Shown: one piece after another, positions 45,656-53,914 of the stretch
How positions within the stretch are numbered: the first letter of the stretch is position 1
How the letters are laid out: every line of letters starts with the position of its first letter
From: Motiliproteus sp. SC1-56
GTDB lineage: Bacteria > Pseudomonadota > Gammaproteobacteria > Pseudomonadales > Balneatricaceae
NCBI RefSeq assembly: GCF_017309075.1
Contig: NZ_JAEMGS010000007.1
Coordinates: 124,001-188,000, forward strand
Length of the DNA: 64,000 bases
Reading direction: 5' to 3'
Made by a program: the position numbers and the translations under genes
Notes under the pieces: generated by a model
The model's input: only the letters and a program-made list of their open reading frames with translations
Told to the model about the DNA's origin: nothing
The model's database searches: none

Positions 45656-45970
45656 AAATTCACCGGCCTTGGTAATTCATCGGCAAGCGCAGAACGTATC
45701 AGTTTTTTTGCTGTTTTGGTAATACCAAGGTCGCAGATACGAGGTCCCTAAGACCATTGTCTAGCGCCGCTGATGCGGTGCGAAAAAACGCCGGGCTACG
45801 TTTTTAATCCGTTGAATTCATGCTGGTTTGTGTGTTTTTTGATGGGGTGGCGGGTGTTTGCCCTCTTTCTTCAGACTAAAGTCGTGGTTTGTTTGAAAAC
45901 ACTCTTTGTTAGATTCCAATAGTCTTTTCTCGGATTCAATCTAATAACAACAACTGAAAAGGAAGGTGCC
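45656..45970. promoter_or_regulatory. Divergent crbS/symporter intergenic region with candidate operators
   Basis: This 315-base gap holds a perfect 13-base palindrome TTGGTAATACCAA at 45716-45728. It also holds AGACCATTGTCTAG at 45751-45764, which shares 12 of 14 bases with the site upstream of acs. The downstream half is AT-richer than its surroundings, as expected for promoters, but I found no clean -35/-10 pair. The ribosome site AAGGAAGG of the symporter small-subunit gene lies at its end. Confidence 0.5.
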
Positions 45971-46231
45971 ATGAGCATTACCCAAGAAAATGCCACCGCC
46001 TACTGGAAAGAAAACCTCCGAATTATTCTTTCCTACCTGGCGATCTGGTTCGTGGTCTCGTATGGCTGCGGCATCCTGTTCATCGACGAACTCAACGCCA
46101 TTCCCTTCTTCGGGTTTAAGCTCGGGTTCTGGTTCGCACAACAGGGTTCTATCTTCGTATTCTGCGGCTTGATCGTTGCTTATGTCATAAGCATGAACAA
46201 GCTCGACGAAAAATACGACGTGCACGAATAA
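45971..46231 (+). CDS. Sodium:solute symporter small subunit (DUF4212)
   Basis: The 86-residue membrane protein has two helices (about 19-40, IILSYLAIWFVVSYGCGILFI, and about 53-75, QQGSIFVFCGLIVAYVISM) joined by the conserved NAIPFFGFKLGFWFAQQG loop. This is the DUF4212 / Na_symport_sm family, always found directly upstream of a large symporter of the VC_2705 subfamily. It probably helps assembly or function of that transporter. A strong ribosome site (AAGGAAGG) precedes it; the large subunit follows 25 bases later. Confidence 0.93.
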   Translation: MSITQENATAYWKENLRIILSYLAIWFVVSYGCGILFIDELNAIPFFGFKLGFWFAQQGSIFVFCGLIVAYVISMNKLDEKYDVHE

Positions 46232-46256
46232 CAATAACAAATAGGACGGCTTCAAT

Positions 46257-48059
46257 ATGGAAACCCAAGATATTCTCAACTTTGCCTTTATAGGCGCGTC
46301 CTTCGCGCTCTATATCGGTATCGCGATCTGGGCGAAAGCCGGGTCGACCAAGGAGTTCTACGTGGCAGGGGGCGGTGTTCCGCCGATCGCCAACGGGATG
46401 GCCACGGCTGCCGACTGGATGTCAGCCGCGTCTTTTATCTCCCTCGCGGGGATCATCTCCTTCATCGGCCGTGACGGTGCCGCCTACCTGATGGGCTGGA
46501 CCGGCGGTTACGTTATGCTGGCCATGCTGCTGGCACCTTACCTGCGTAAGTTCGGTAAGTTCACCGTGCCCGACTTCGTCGGCGACCGGTACTACTCCAG
46601 CACCGCGCGGGTTATCGCCGTTATCTGTACCATCATCATCTCCTTCACCTACGTGGCGGGTCAGATGCGTGGTGTCGGTATCGTGTTCTCCCGCTTCCTG
46701 CACGTGGACATCAACACCGGTGTTATGATCGGTATGGCGATCGTCTTCGTCTACGCCGTTCTCGGCGGCATGAAGGGGATCACCTATACCCAGGTGGCCC
46801 AGTACTGCGTACTGATCCTGGCATTCACCGTGCCTGCACTCTTCCTCTCTTTCCAGATCACCGGCCACGTACTGCCGCAGACCGGTCTGGGCGCGGACGT
46901 TGAAGGTGGCCGCTCGATTCTCGCGACGATCGACCAGCTGTCGCTGGAGCTGGGCTTCCAGGAGTACACGGCAGGGTCCAAGACCACCCTGGATATGTTC
47001 TTCCTGACTGCCGCCCTGATGTGCGGTACTGCCGGTCTGCCCCACGTAATCGTGCGTTTCTTCACGGTTCCCCGTGTTAAGGACGCCCGTGTCTCTGCCG
47101 GCTGGGCGCTGATGTTCATCGCCATCCTCTACACCGCGGTTCCCGGTGTGGCGGCGTTCGGTAAGTACAACCTGATCAAGACCGTAAACGGACCGGACAA
47201 GAGCGGTGTGGCTTACACCGAGATGCCCGAGTGGTTCAAGAACTGGGAGAACGCGGGCCTGATCGGCTGGCACGACTACAACGGCGACGGCAAGGTTCAG
47301 TACGCCGCTGGTAACGCCTTCGCTGGCAAGCCTGCCTTCGACGGCGAAAACCGCACCGAGCTGGGCTCACGGGTCGTGACCAACCTCACCGAAGGCACCT
47401 TCGATGCCTCCAAGCAGCCTTTCGCCAACGAAGTCTACGTTGACCGTGACATCATGGTACTGGCCAACCCCGAGATCGCTAAGCTGCCCGGCTGGGTAGT
47501 GGCGCTGGTTGCCGCCGGTGCGGTCGCCGCGGCCCTCTCAACGGCTGCCGGTCTGCTGCTGGTAATCTCCACCGCGGTCTCTCACGACCTGATGAAGAAG
47601 ACCATCAACCCCAACATCACCGACAAGCAGGAGCTGCTCTACGCCCGTCTGGCCGCTGTGGTAGCCATCTGTGTCGCCGGTTACTTCGGCATCAACCCGC
47701 CCGGCTTCGTGGCGATCGTGGTAGCCCTGGCCTTTGGTCTGGCGGCCTCCTCGTTCTTCCCGGCCATCATCATGGGGATCTTCTCCAAGCGGATGAACAA
47801 GGAAGGTGCGATTGCCGGTATGGTTGTGGGTATCGGTTCCACCATGGCCTACATCATCTACTTCAAGTTCATGGGCGGCACCAAGGACGAAATGTTCATG
47901 GGTATCTCGCCTGAGGGCTTCGGTACCGTCGGCATGATCCTGAACTTCATCGTCGCGTTCGTCGTCTCTTCCATGACGGCTCCGCCGCCGGCTGAGATTC
48001 AGGAAATCGTTGAGGATATCCGTATCCCCCGCGGTGCCGGTGACGCGCACGCCCACTAA
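46257..48059 (+). CDS. Sodium:solute symporter large subunit, VC_2705-type, probable acetate/monocarboxylate uptake
   Basis: This 600-residue SLC5-family (SSS) transporter has about 13 membrane segments. Family motifs include GGGVPPIANGMATAADWMSAASFISLAG, RFFTVPRVKDARVSAGWAL and AALSTAAGLLLVISTAVSHDL. A hydrophilic insert (about 305-395) is typical of the subfamily. It resembles ActP but belongs to the two-subunit type paired with DUF4212. Location beside acs and the acetate-switch kinase suggests Na+-coupled acetate or related carboxylate uptake. The substrate is inferred, not shown. Confidence 0.92.
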   Translation: METQDILNFAFIGASFALYIGIAIWAKAGSTKEFYVAGGGVPPIANGMATAADWMSAASFISLAGIISFIGRDGAAYLMGWTGGYVMLAMLLAPYLRKFGKFTVPDFVGDRYYSSTARVIAVICTIIISFTYVAGQMRGVGIVFSRFLHVDINTGVMIGMAIVFVYAVLGGMKGITYTQVAQYCVLILAFTVPALFLSFQITGHVLPQTGLGADVEGGRSILATIDQLSLELGFQEYTAGSKTTLDMFFLTAALMCGTAGLPHVIVRFFTVPRVKDARVSAGWALMFIAILYTAVPGVAAFGKYNLIKTVNGPDKSGVAYTEMPEWFKNWENAGLIGWHDYNGDGKVQYAAGNAFAGKPAFDGENRTELGSRVVTNLTEGTFDASKQPFANEVYVDRDIMVLANPEIAKLPGWVVALVAAGAVAAALSTAAGLLLVISTAVSHDLMKKTINPNITDKQELLYARLAAVVAICVAGYFGINPPGFVAIVVALAFGLAASSFFPAIIMGIFSKRMNKEGAIAGMVVGIGSTMAYIIYFKFMGGTKDEMFMGISPEGFGTVGMILNFIVAFVVSSMTAPPPAEIQEIVEDIRIPRGAGDAHAH

Positions 48060-48086
48060 AACCGTGATCTGATCACGGGTACATTC

Positions 48087-48124
48087 AAAGGCACACCGGC
48101 GTTAGCAGGTGTGCCTTTTTCTTT
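48087..48124 (+). terminator. Intrinsic terminator after the symporter genes
   Basis: AAAGGCACACC pairs with GGTGTGCCTTTTT across a ten-base loop. A separate palindrome CCGTGATC-T-GATCACGG lies just before it (48062-48078). Together they end the symporter transcript before the next gene. Confidence 0.9.
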
Positions 48125-48227
48125 TGCGGGTATAGGCTGCAACAAGCCGGTGGCGCCAGCGCCCCTGCTTGAGATCTATCCGGCGCGGCTTCGCCGAGAA
48201 GCGCGCCCTGACCGGAGTCTGGTGCGA

Positions 48228-50048
48228 ATGCCGACCGATTTTAACGAATCCAACTTACCGTTCAGCCTGCTGGAGCCCAGCGAGCTGAACCTGCTGAAAG
48301 CCAACCTGGACATCGCCTACTACCAGAAAGGCGAACACCTGATCAAAGCCGGGGAGGCACCCGAGGGGCTCTTTATCGTGCTCAAGGGGCGCGTTAGAGA
48401 GAGCGAGCACAAGGAGTCCGGTGCCGACGAGCACGTCTTCGTGCATTACCAGGACGAGGACTATTTTGGTGCCTGGTCCGCCCTCAAGGGCAAGGCGATT
48501 CACAACTTTATCGCCGAAGAGGAGACCATCGCCCATATCCTGCCTACCAAGACGCTGCTGGAGCTGGTTTACAGCAACCCGCGTTTCGGCGACTACTTCA
48601 GTCGCACCCTGGCGGCCAAAACCGAGATTCACGAGGCCCACGGGGAAGAGCAGGGCATGGCGGAGTTCATGCTCGCCCAGGTGGACGGGGAGTGCATGCG
48701 CGATCCGCTGATCGTGCTGGAGGGCACCTCCATTCGCGACACCACCGCGATGATGCGGGAAAAGCACGCCGACTGCGTGCTGATCCGCAAGGGCTCGCGC
48801 TACGGGATTGTCACCGGCACCGACCTGCTGAACGCCGTGGTGCTCAAAGAGCAGAGCCTGGAGACCGACGTTTCCGAGATCGCCAGCTACCGCTTGGTGA
48901 CGGTGGAAGCGGGGGATTACCTGTTCAATGCCCTGACCCTGATGACTCTGCAGCATATCGAGCGGGTGGTGGTGATGAAGGACCACCAGCTGCTGGGGAT
49001 CATCGAGCTCACCGATGTGCTCAGCTACTTCTCAACCCACTCCCATGTCATCGGCCTGCGGATTCAGCGGGCGCAGACGGTGGAAGACCTGTCCCGGGCG
49101 GCCCACGGCCTGAACGATTTGATCAAGTCCCTGGTCGCCCACGGCGTCAAGGCGCGCTTTGCCATGGATCTGGTGGCGGCCATGAACGAGCGGGTGATGG
49201 CCAAGTTGTTTCACCTGCTGGTGCCCGAAGATATTCTGCCCCACGTCTGCCTGGTGGTCATGGGCAGCGAAGGTCGCGGCGAGCAGATCATGAAAACCGA
49301 CCAGGATAACGCGGTGATCATGCGTGACGGGCTGGACTGGCCCGACCGCGAACCGGTGTTGCAGAAGTTTACCGAGGTGCTGATTGAATTCGGTTATCCC
49401 AAGTGCCCCGGAGACATCATGGTCTCCAACCCCTACTGGGTGCAGCACCTGGGGGACTGGACCGCGCGCATGAATGAATGGGCCAGCAGCGCCGAAGGCG
49501 AGGCGCTGATGAACCTGGCGATCGCCGTGGATGCCAAACCGGTGGCCGGCAACCCGGCCCTGTTCAAGGCGGGGCGCAACTGGTTCCTGCGCCAGATGCA
49601 CGACAACGAGGTGTTTTTCTCCCACTTCGCCAAGGCATCCCTGGAGTTTGCCACGCCGCTGACCCTGTTCGGCGGCATCAAGAGCAAGGAAGCCGGTATC
49701 GATATCAAGAAGGGAGGGGTGTTCCCCATCGTTCACGGCGTCCGTACCCTGGCGCTGCAGCACCGCATCCTGGAGACCAATACCTTCAAGCGGATCGATG
49801 CGCTGATGGAGGCGGGGGTGCTGCAAAAGAACCAGGGGCGGGACCTGATCGAGGCGCTCTCGATCTTCGTCCAGATTCGCCTCCAGCAGCAACTGGTGCG
49901 AATGGAGAGCGCGGATTTCCAGGATGCCCCCAACCTGATCATGATCGATCACCTCGACCGGCTGGATAAAGATCTGCTCCGCGAGGCCCTGCACGTGGTC
50001 AAGGAGTTCAAGAAGCATCTGGCCCTTCGTTATCATCTGGATAGGTAA
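48228..50048 (+). CDS. cNMP-binding/CBS-domain putative nucleotidyltransferase (DUF294)
   Basis: The ATG at 48228, with GGAG upstream, gives 606 residues. A longer frame would start inside the terminator. Domains in order are a cyclic-nucleotide-binding-like fold (about 15-135, YYQKGEHLIKAGEAPEGLFIVLKGRV), two CBS motifs (about 160-280), a DUF294 nucleotidyltransferase-like core (VMGSEGRGEQIMKTDQDNA, near 345) and a DUF294 C-terminal helical part. Members may be regulatory uridylyl/adenylyl transferases, but no reaction is established. It is commonly linked with the acetate symporter and the downstream exonuclease, as here. Confidence 0.88.
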   Translation: MPTDFNESNLPFSLLEPSELNLLKANLDIAYYQKGEHLIKAGEAPEGLFIVLKGRVRESEHKESGADEHVFVHYQDEDYFGAWSALKGKAIHNFIAEEETIAHILPTKTLLELVYSNPRFGDYFSRTLAAKTEIHEAHGEEQGMAEFMLAQVDGECMRDPLIVLEGTSIRDTTAMMREKHADCVLIRKGSRYGIVTGTDLLNAVVLKEQSLETDVSEIASYRLVTVEAGDYLFNALTLMTLQHIERVVVMKDHQLLGIIELTDVLSYFSTHSHVIGLRIQRAQTVEDLSRAAHGLNDLIKSLVAHGVKARFAMDLVAAMNERVMAKLFHLLVPEDILPHVCLVVMGSEGRGEQIMKTDQDNAVIMRDGLDWPDREPVLQKFTEVLIEFGYPKCPGDIMVSNPYWVQHLGDWTARMNEWASSAEGEALMNLAIAVDAKPVAGNPALFKAGRNWFLRQMHDNEVFFSHFAKASLEFATPLTLFGGIKSKEAGIDIKKGGVFPIVHGVRTLALQHRILETNTFKRIDALMEAGVLQKNQGRDLIEALSIFVQIRLQQQLVRMESADFQDAPNLIMIDHLDRLDKDLLREALHVVKEFKKHLALRYHLDR

Positions 50049-50056
50049 GTGTTGTT

Positions 50057-50683
50057 ATGATCGTACCTCGCAGTTTCAGAGTGATGAGGGAGAAGAAGCG
50101 CCACCGCGACGGCCCTTATGGCCATCTCTTCGAGCCCTACAAGGGGGACGAAGTGGTGTCGCTGGATTGTGAAACCACCAGCCTCGATGTGAAGGAGGCG
50201 GATATCCTCTCCATCGGGGCGGTGAAGATCAAAGGCAGCCGGGTCAAGACCAGTGACCGGCTGGATATCAAGCTCAAGCCGCCCAAGAGTCTGACCGGCG
50301 ACTCCATCAAGATTCACCGGATCCGCGCCATGGATCTGGACGATGGTATCGAAATGGAGGAGGCCCTGGAGCAGGTGTTGGCGTTTGTCGGCAACCGGCC
50401 TATCCTGGGGTACTACGTCAATTTCGACGTGCGCATGCTGGACAAGTTTCTGCGCCCCCACCTTGGATTTGGGCTTCCCAACAAGGCGATTGAGCTCTCC
50501 CATGTCTATCACAATATCGTCAAGTGGAAGTCGGTGGGGGGGGATACTGACCTGCGCTTTGACACCATTGCCAAAAAGCTGGACTTGCCCATCCTGCAGC
50601 GCCACACGGCGCTGGGCGACGCCATCACGGTGGCCCTGATGTACGTGCGGCTCAAGTACGGCGAGGCGCCCTCCGCGCACTGA
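50057..50683 (+). CDS. DnaQ-like DEDDh 3'-5' exonuclease
   Basis: The 208-residue protein has the epsilon-type exonuclease motifs. ExoI is LDCETTSL (Asp37, Glu39). ExoII is GYYVNFDVRMLDKF, and ExoIII epsilon is RHTALGDAIT with the catalytic His and Asp. It should therefore be active, unlike the related-looking gene at 37,480-37,953. It lacks the polymerase-alpha-binding tail of full DnaQ, so it is not the replicative subunit. It starts eight bases after the cNMP/CBS gene, so the two probably form an operon. Its role beside the acetate genes is unknown. Confidence 0.9.
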   Translation: MIVPRSFRVMREKKRHRDGPYGHLFEPYKGDEVVSLDCETTSLDVKEADILSIGAVKIKGSRVKTSDRLDIKLKPPKSLTGDSIKIHRIRAMDLDDGIEMEEALEQVLAFVGNRPILGYYVNFDVRMLDKFLRPHLGFGLPNKAIELSHVYHNIVKWKSVGGDTDLRFDTIAKKLDLPILQRHTALGDAITVALMYVRLKYGEAPSAH

Positions 50684-50815
50684 CTCTCCTGTTCGGGCCG
50701 CGCATGTGGCCCGATTTATGCATTTTCATCTCTATGGCAAGGTTTTGCCGGAGGCTTCGACAAATAATTGTCGTTCTTCTCTGGGAATTCCTTGGGTGTT
50801 GCGTATAATTCGTCA

Positions 50816-50860
50816 GAATGATGACGATTTAATCGGGCATTGGGCCCAACGGAGCTATCC
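50816..50860 (+). promoter_or_regulatory. fliE leader
   Basis: The gap of 177 bases between the exonuclease gene and fliE contains an isolated TATAAT-like hexamer (about 50804-50809) and a GGAG ribosome site before fliE. A GG..GC pair near 50736-50748 has the wrong spacing for sigma-54. The true fliE promoter cannot be named from sequence alone. Confidence 0.3.
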
Positions 50861-51205
50861 ATGGCGGATCGTGTAGATATCCAGAATGTACTCGGCCAGA
50901 TGCGGGCGCTCAAAGCGCAGGCGCAGCAAGGGGTGGGCACCTTTCCGGTTCGCCCCCAGGCGGAGATCCAGCCGGCTGCCCAGAACAGTTTCGGCGATTT
51001 GCTGAAAATGGCGGTGGACAAAGTCAATGAAACCCAGCAGGCCGCCACAAAATTGACGCAGGCTTACGAGAAGGGTGATCCCAGCGTGGATCTGCCCGAG
51101 GTGATGATCGGGCTGCAGAAGGCCAGTGTTTCGTTCCAGGCCATGACCCAGGTGCGTAACCGCCTCGTGACCGCGTACGAAGACATTTCAAAAATGCCGA
51201 TTTAA
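50861..51205 (+). CDS. fliE: Flagellar hook-basal body protein FliE
   Basis: FliE joins the MS ring to the rod. The ATG at 50861 (MADRVDIQNVL), with GGAG upstream, gives 114 residues. A start seven codons earlier lacks a ribosome site. The C-terminal region (FGDLLKMAVDKVNETQQAATKLTQAYEKGDPSVDLPEVMIGLQKASVSFQAMTQVRNRLV) is the FliE signature. It heads the fliE-fliR-flhB run. Confidence 0.96.
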   Translation: MADRVDIQNVLGQMRALKAQAQQGVGTFPVRPQAEIQPAAQNSFGDLLKMAVDKVNETQQAATKLTQAYEKGDPSVDLPEVMIGLQKASVSFQAMTQVRNRLVTAYEDISKMPI

Positions 51206-51241
51206 GGGTTCTTGTGCAGGTTAATAGCCAGGTAACGATCG

Positions 51242-52912
51242 ATGGATAACCCACCTGCCACCACCGGCGGTGCCTTGACGGCACCGCGCTTCGGGATGGC
51301 CGCCGGCTTCAACCGGCTGGGCATTCTGCGGCAGATCGGCTTGATGATCGGCCTGGCGGCCAGTGTCGCCATCGGTTTTGCCGTGGTTCTCTGGTCGCAG
51401 GAGCCCGATTATCGCCCTCTTATGAGCAACCTCGACACCCTGGATGCCAACCAGGTGGTGGAGTCGCTGCAGCAGAACCAGATCCCCTACCGAATCGACA
51501 CCAACAGCGGAGCGCTGCTGGTCCCCGCCGAGCACCTGCACCGGGCGCGCCTGCAGCTGGCCGGTGAGGGGCTGACCGGTGACGACACCGTGGGCTTCGA
51601 ACTGCTGGATCAGGAGCAGGCCCTCGGCACCAGCCAGTTTATGGAAACCACCCGCTTTCGGCGGGGGCTGGAGGGCGAGCTGGCGCGGACCATCTCCAGC
51701 CTGCTGGCGGTCAAGAGTGCCCGGGTGCACCTGGCGGTGCCGAAACGCTCCGTTTTCGTACGCGACAGCCGCAAGCCTACCGCGTCGGTGTTTGTTGAAC
51801 TTTATGCCGGGCGCAGCCTGGATAAAATCCAGGTCGCCTCCATCGCCAATCTAGTGGCTTCAAGTATCTCCGAACTCGACGTAAGCGATGTGACGGTGGT
51901 CGATCAGAAAGGGCGTCTGCTGAACAACAAGGAAGTGGACGAAGACGTCACCATGGCGGCCAAGCAGCTCGACTACACCCGCAAGGTGGAGGAGCGCCTA
52001 GCGTCCCGCGTGCGCGGCATCCTGGAACCGGTGGTGGGGGCGGGGCGCTTCAAGGCGGAGGTGTCCGCCGATATCGACTTCACCGCGGTGGAGCAGACCG
52101 ACGAGCTGTTTAATCCTGATCTTCCCTCCCTGCGCAGCGAGAAGGTGCTGGAAGAGAACCGCATTGGGCCGACGGGCGCCTCGGGTGTACCCGGAGCCCT
52201 GGCCAACCAGCCGCCGGGGGCGGCGGCGGTGCCGGAGGAGTTTGATGCTGTGCCGGGCGCGGCGGGCGTGGGACGGGCCGCCGGGTCCCGCAGCCAGGCG
52301 ACGCGGAACTTTGAGCTGGACCGGACCATCAGTTATACCCGGCACCAGCAGGGCCGTATTCGGCGTTTGACGGTGGCCGTGGCCGTGGATGATTTGGCCA
52401 GCCGCAACCCGGAGACGGGTGAATTTGATCGCCGTCCCTGGAGTGAGGCGGACATTCAGCGCCTCAACCTGCTGGTGCGCGATGCGGTCGGCTATTCTGC
52501 CGCGCGCGGGGACAGCGTTAATGTGATTAATACCGCCTTTGCCGAGCCGGATCCGGTGGAGCCGTTGCCTGAGCCCGCCCTCTGGGATCAGCCTTGGTTC
52601 TGGGACCTGATGAAAAAGCTCGGGGCGGCGGTGTTCCTGTTGGTGCTGGTGTTCGGGGTCTTGCGCCCGATCATGAAGAACCTCTCGGCCGCGGCCGCGC
52701 CCACCGGTGGCGAGGGCGAAGCGGGCAGCGAACTGGAGGGGATCTCCGATGAGGCCCTTGAGGGCGGCGCCATCGGCATGGACGCAACTTCCATGCTGCC
52801 GGGGCCGAACGAGACCTACGAGCGTCAATTGGACGCCATTCGCAGCCTGGTGGCAGAGGACCCCGGTCGCGTGGCGCAGGTGGTAAAACAGTGGATTGCG
52901 GCAGATGAGTGA
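51242..52912 (+). CDS. fliF: Flagellar MS-ring protein FliF
   Basis: FliF makes the inner-membrane MS ring on which the motor is built. The 556 residues carry a first membrane helix at about 33-51 and ring-building motifs in the periplasmic part (PDYRPLMSNLDTLDANQVVESLQQNQIPYRI). A second helix lies at about 459-477. The cytoplasmic C-terminal tail (ERQLDAIRSLVAEDPGRVAQVVKQWI) binds FliG. fliG begins within its last codons, an eight-base overlap suggesting translational coupling. Confidence 0.97.
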   Translation: MDNPPATTGGALTAPRFGMAAGFNRLGILRQIGLMIGLAASVAIGFAVVLWSQEPDYRPLMSNLDTLDANQVVESLQQNQIPYRIDTNSGALLVPAEHLHRARLQLAGEGLTGDDTVGFELLDQEQALGTSQFMETTRFRRGLEGELARTISSLLAVKSARVHLAVPKRSVFVRDSRKPTASVFVELYAGRSLDKIQVASIANLVASSISELDVSDVTVVDQKGRLLNNKEVDEDVTMAAKQLDYTRKVEERLASRVRGILEPVVGAGRFKAEVSADIDFTAVEQTDELFNPDLPSLRSEKVLEENRIGPTGASGVPGALANQPPGAAAVPEEFDAVPGAAGVGRAAGSRSQATRNFELDRTISYTRHQQGRIRRLTVAVAVDDLASRNPETGEFDRRPWSEADIQRLNLLVRDAVGYSAARGDSVNVINTAFAEPDPVEPLPEPALWDQPWFWDLMKKLGAAVFLLVLVFGVLRPIMKNLSAAAAPTGGEGEAGSELEGISDEALEGGAIGMDATSMLPGPNETYERQLDAIRSLVAEDPGRVAQVVKQWIAADE

Positions 52913-53912
52913 CGATATTAGCAACCTCAGTGCGGTCGATCGCGCAGCCGTGCTGCTGATGACCCTCGGTGAGAGTGATGCCGCCGAAGTGCTCAAGCAC
53001 ATGGGGCCCAAGGAGGTTCAGCGCCTTGGCTCGGCCATGTCCCGTGTCTCCAACATCCACCAGGACCAGGTCGAGACGGTGATGGCGGACTTTCTCAACA
53101 CCGTCGGTAACCAGACCGGGCTTGGCGTGGGCTCGGACAACTATATCCGTTCGGTACTGACCCAGGCCCTCGGGGAAGAGAAGGCCGGCGGCGTGATCGA
53201 CCGGATCCTCGAAGGCGGGAACACCAAGGGGCTGGATACGCTCAAATGGATGGATGCGCGGCAGGTGGCCGATGTTATTCGCTACGAGCACCCGCAGATT
53301 CAGGCCATCGTGGTGTCCTACCTGGATGCTGACCAGGCCTCCGAGGTGCTGACCTATTTCGATGAAAAGGTGCGCCTGGATGTGTTGATGCGGATCTCTG
53401 CCCTGGAAACGGTACAGCCGAGCGCGCTGCAGGAGCTGAACGATATTCTCGAACGTCAATTTGTTGGCAGCACCCAGTCCAAAACTACCTCCATGGGTGG
53501 CGTTAAGGTGGTGGCCGACATCATGAACTACTTCGACAGCAGCACCGAGGCCACGGTCATGGAGGCGATCAAGGAGGTGGACGAAGACCTGGGGCTGGAG
53601 ATTCAGGACATGATGTTCGTCTTCGCCAACCTGGCGGACATCGACGACCGGGGGATTCAGACTATCCTGCGGGAGATCTCCACCGATGTGCTGGTGGTGG
53701 CCTTGAAAGGGGCCGATACGGTGCTGCAAGAGAAGATTTTCAGCAACATGTCCAAGCGGGCTGCAGAGCTGCTGCGTGACGATCTGGAGGCGGCCCCGCC
53801 GGTCCGGGTCAGTGATGTGGAGGCAGCGCAGAAAGAGATTCTCGCCGTGGCGCGTCGCCTGGCCGACGAGGGTGAGATTATGCTCGGCGGCAGCGGCGAA
53901 GAGATGATCTAG
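52905..53912 (+). CDS. fliG: Flagellar motor switch protein FliG
   Basis: FliG is the C-ring protein that contacts the stator and generates torque. Starting at the ATG at 52905 (MSDDISNLSAVDRA) it has 335 residues. The EHPQ motif at 128-131 marks the middle domain. The C-terminal torque helix is present (DDRGIQTILREISTDVLVVALKGAD). Charged residues important in E. coli have equivalents here. The start overlaps the fliF end. Confidence 0.97.
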   Translation: MSDDISNLSAVDRAAVLLMTLGESDAAEVLKHMGPKEVQRLGSAMSRVSNIHQDQVETVMADFLNTVGNQTGLGVGSDNYIRSVLTQALGEEKAGGVIDRILEGGNTKGLDTLKWMDARQVADVIRYEHPQIQAIVVSYLDADQASEVLTYFDEKVRLDVLMRISALETVQPSALQELNDILERQFVGSTQSKTTSMGGVKVVADIMNYFDSSTEATVMEAIKEVDEDLGLEIQDMMFVFANLADIDDRGIQTILREISTDVLVVALKGADTVLQEKIFSNMSKRAAELLRDDLEAAPPVRVSDVEAAQKEILAVARRLADEGEIMLGGSGEEMI

Positions 53913-53914
53913 CG

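Noticed and set aside
50735-50749. Sigma-54-like GGCAAGGTTTTGCC before fliE
   Set aside because: The GG-to-GC spacing is nine, not ten, and the match is better explained as a small inverted repeat (GGCAA/TTGCC).
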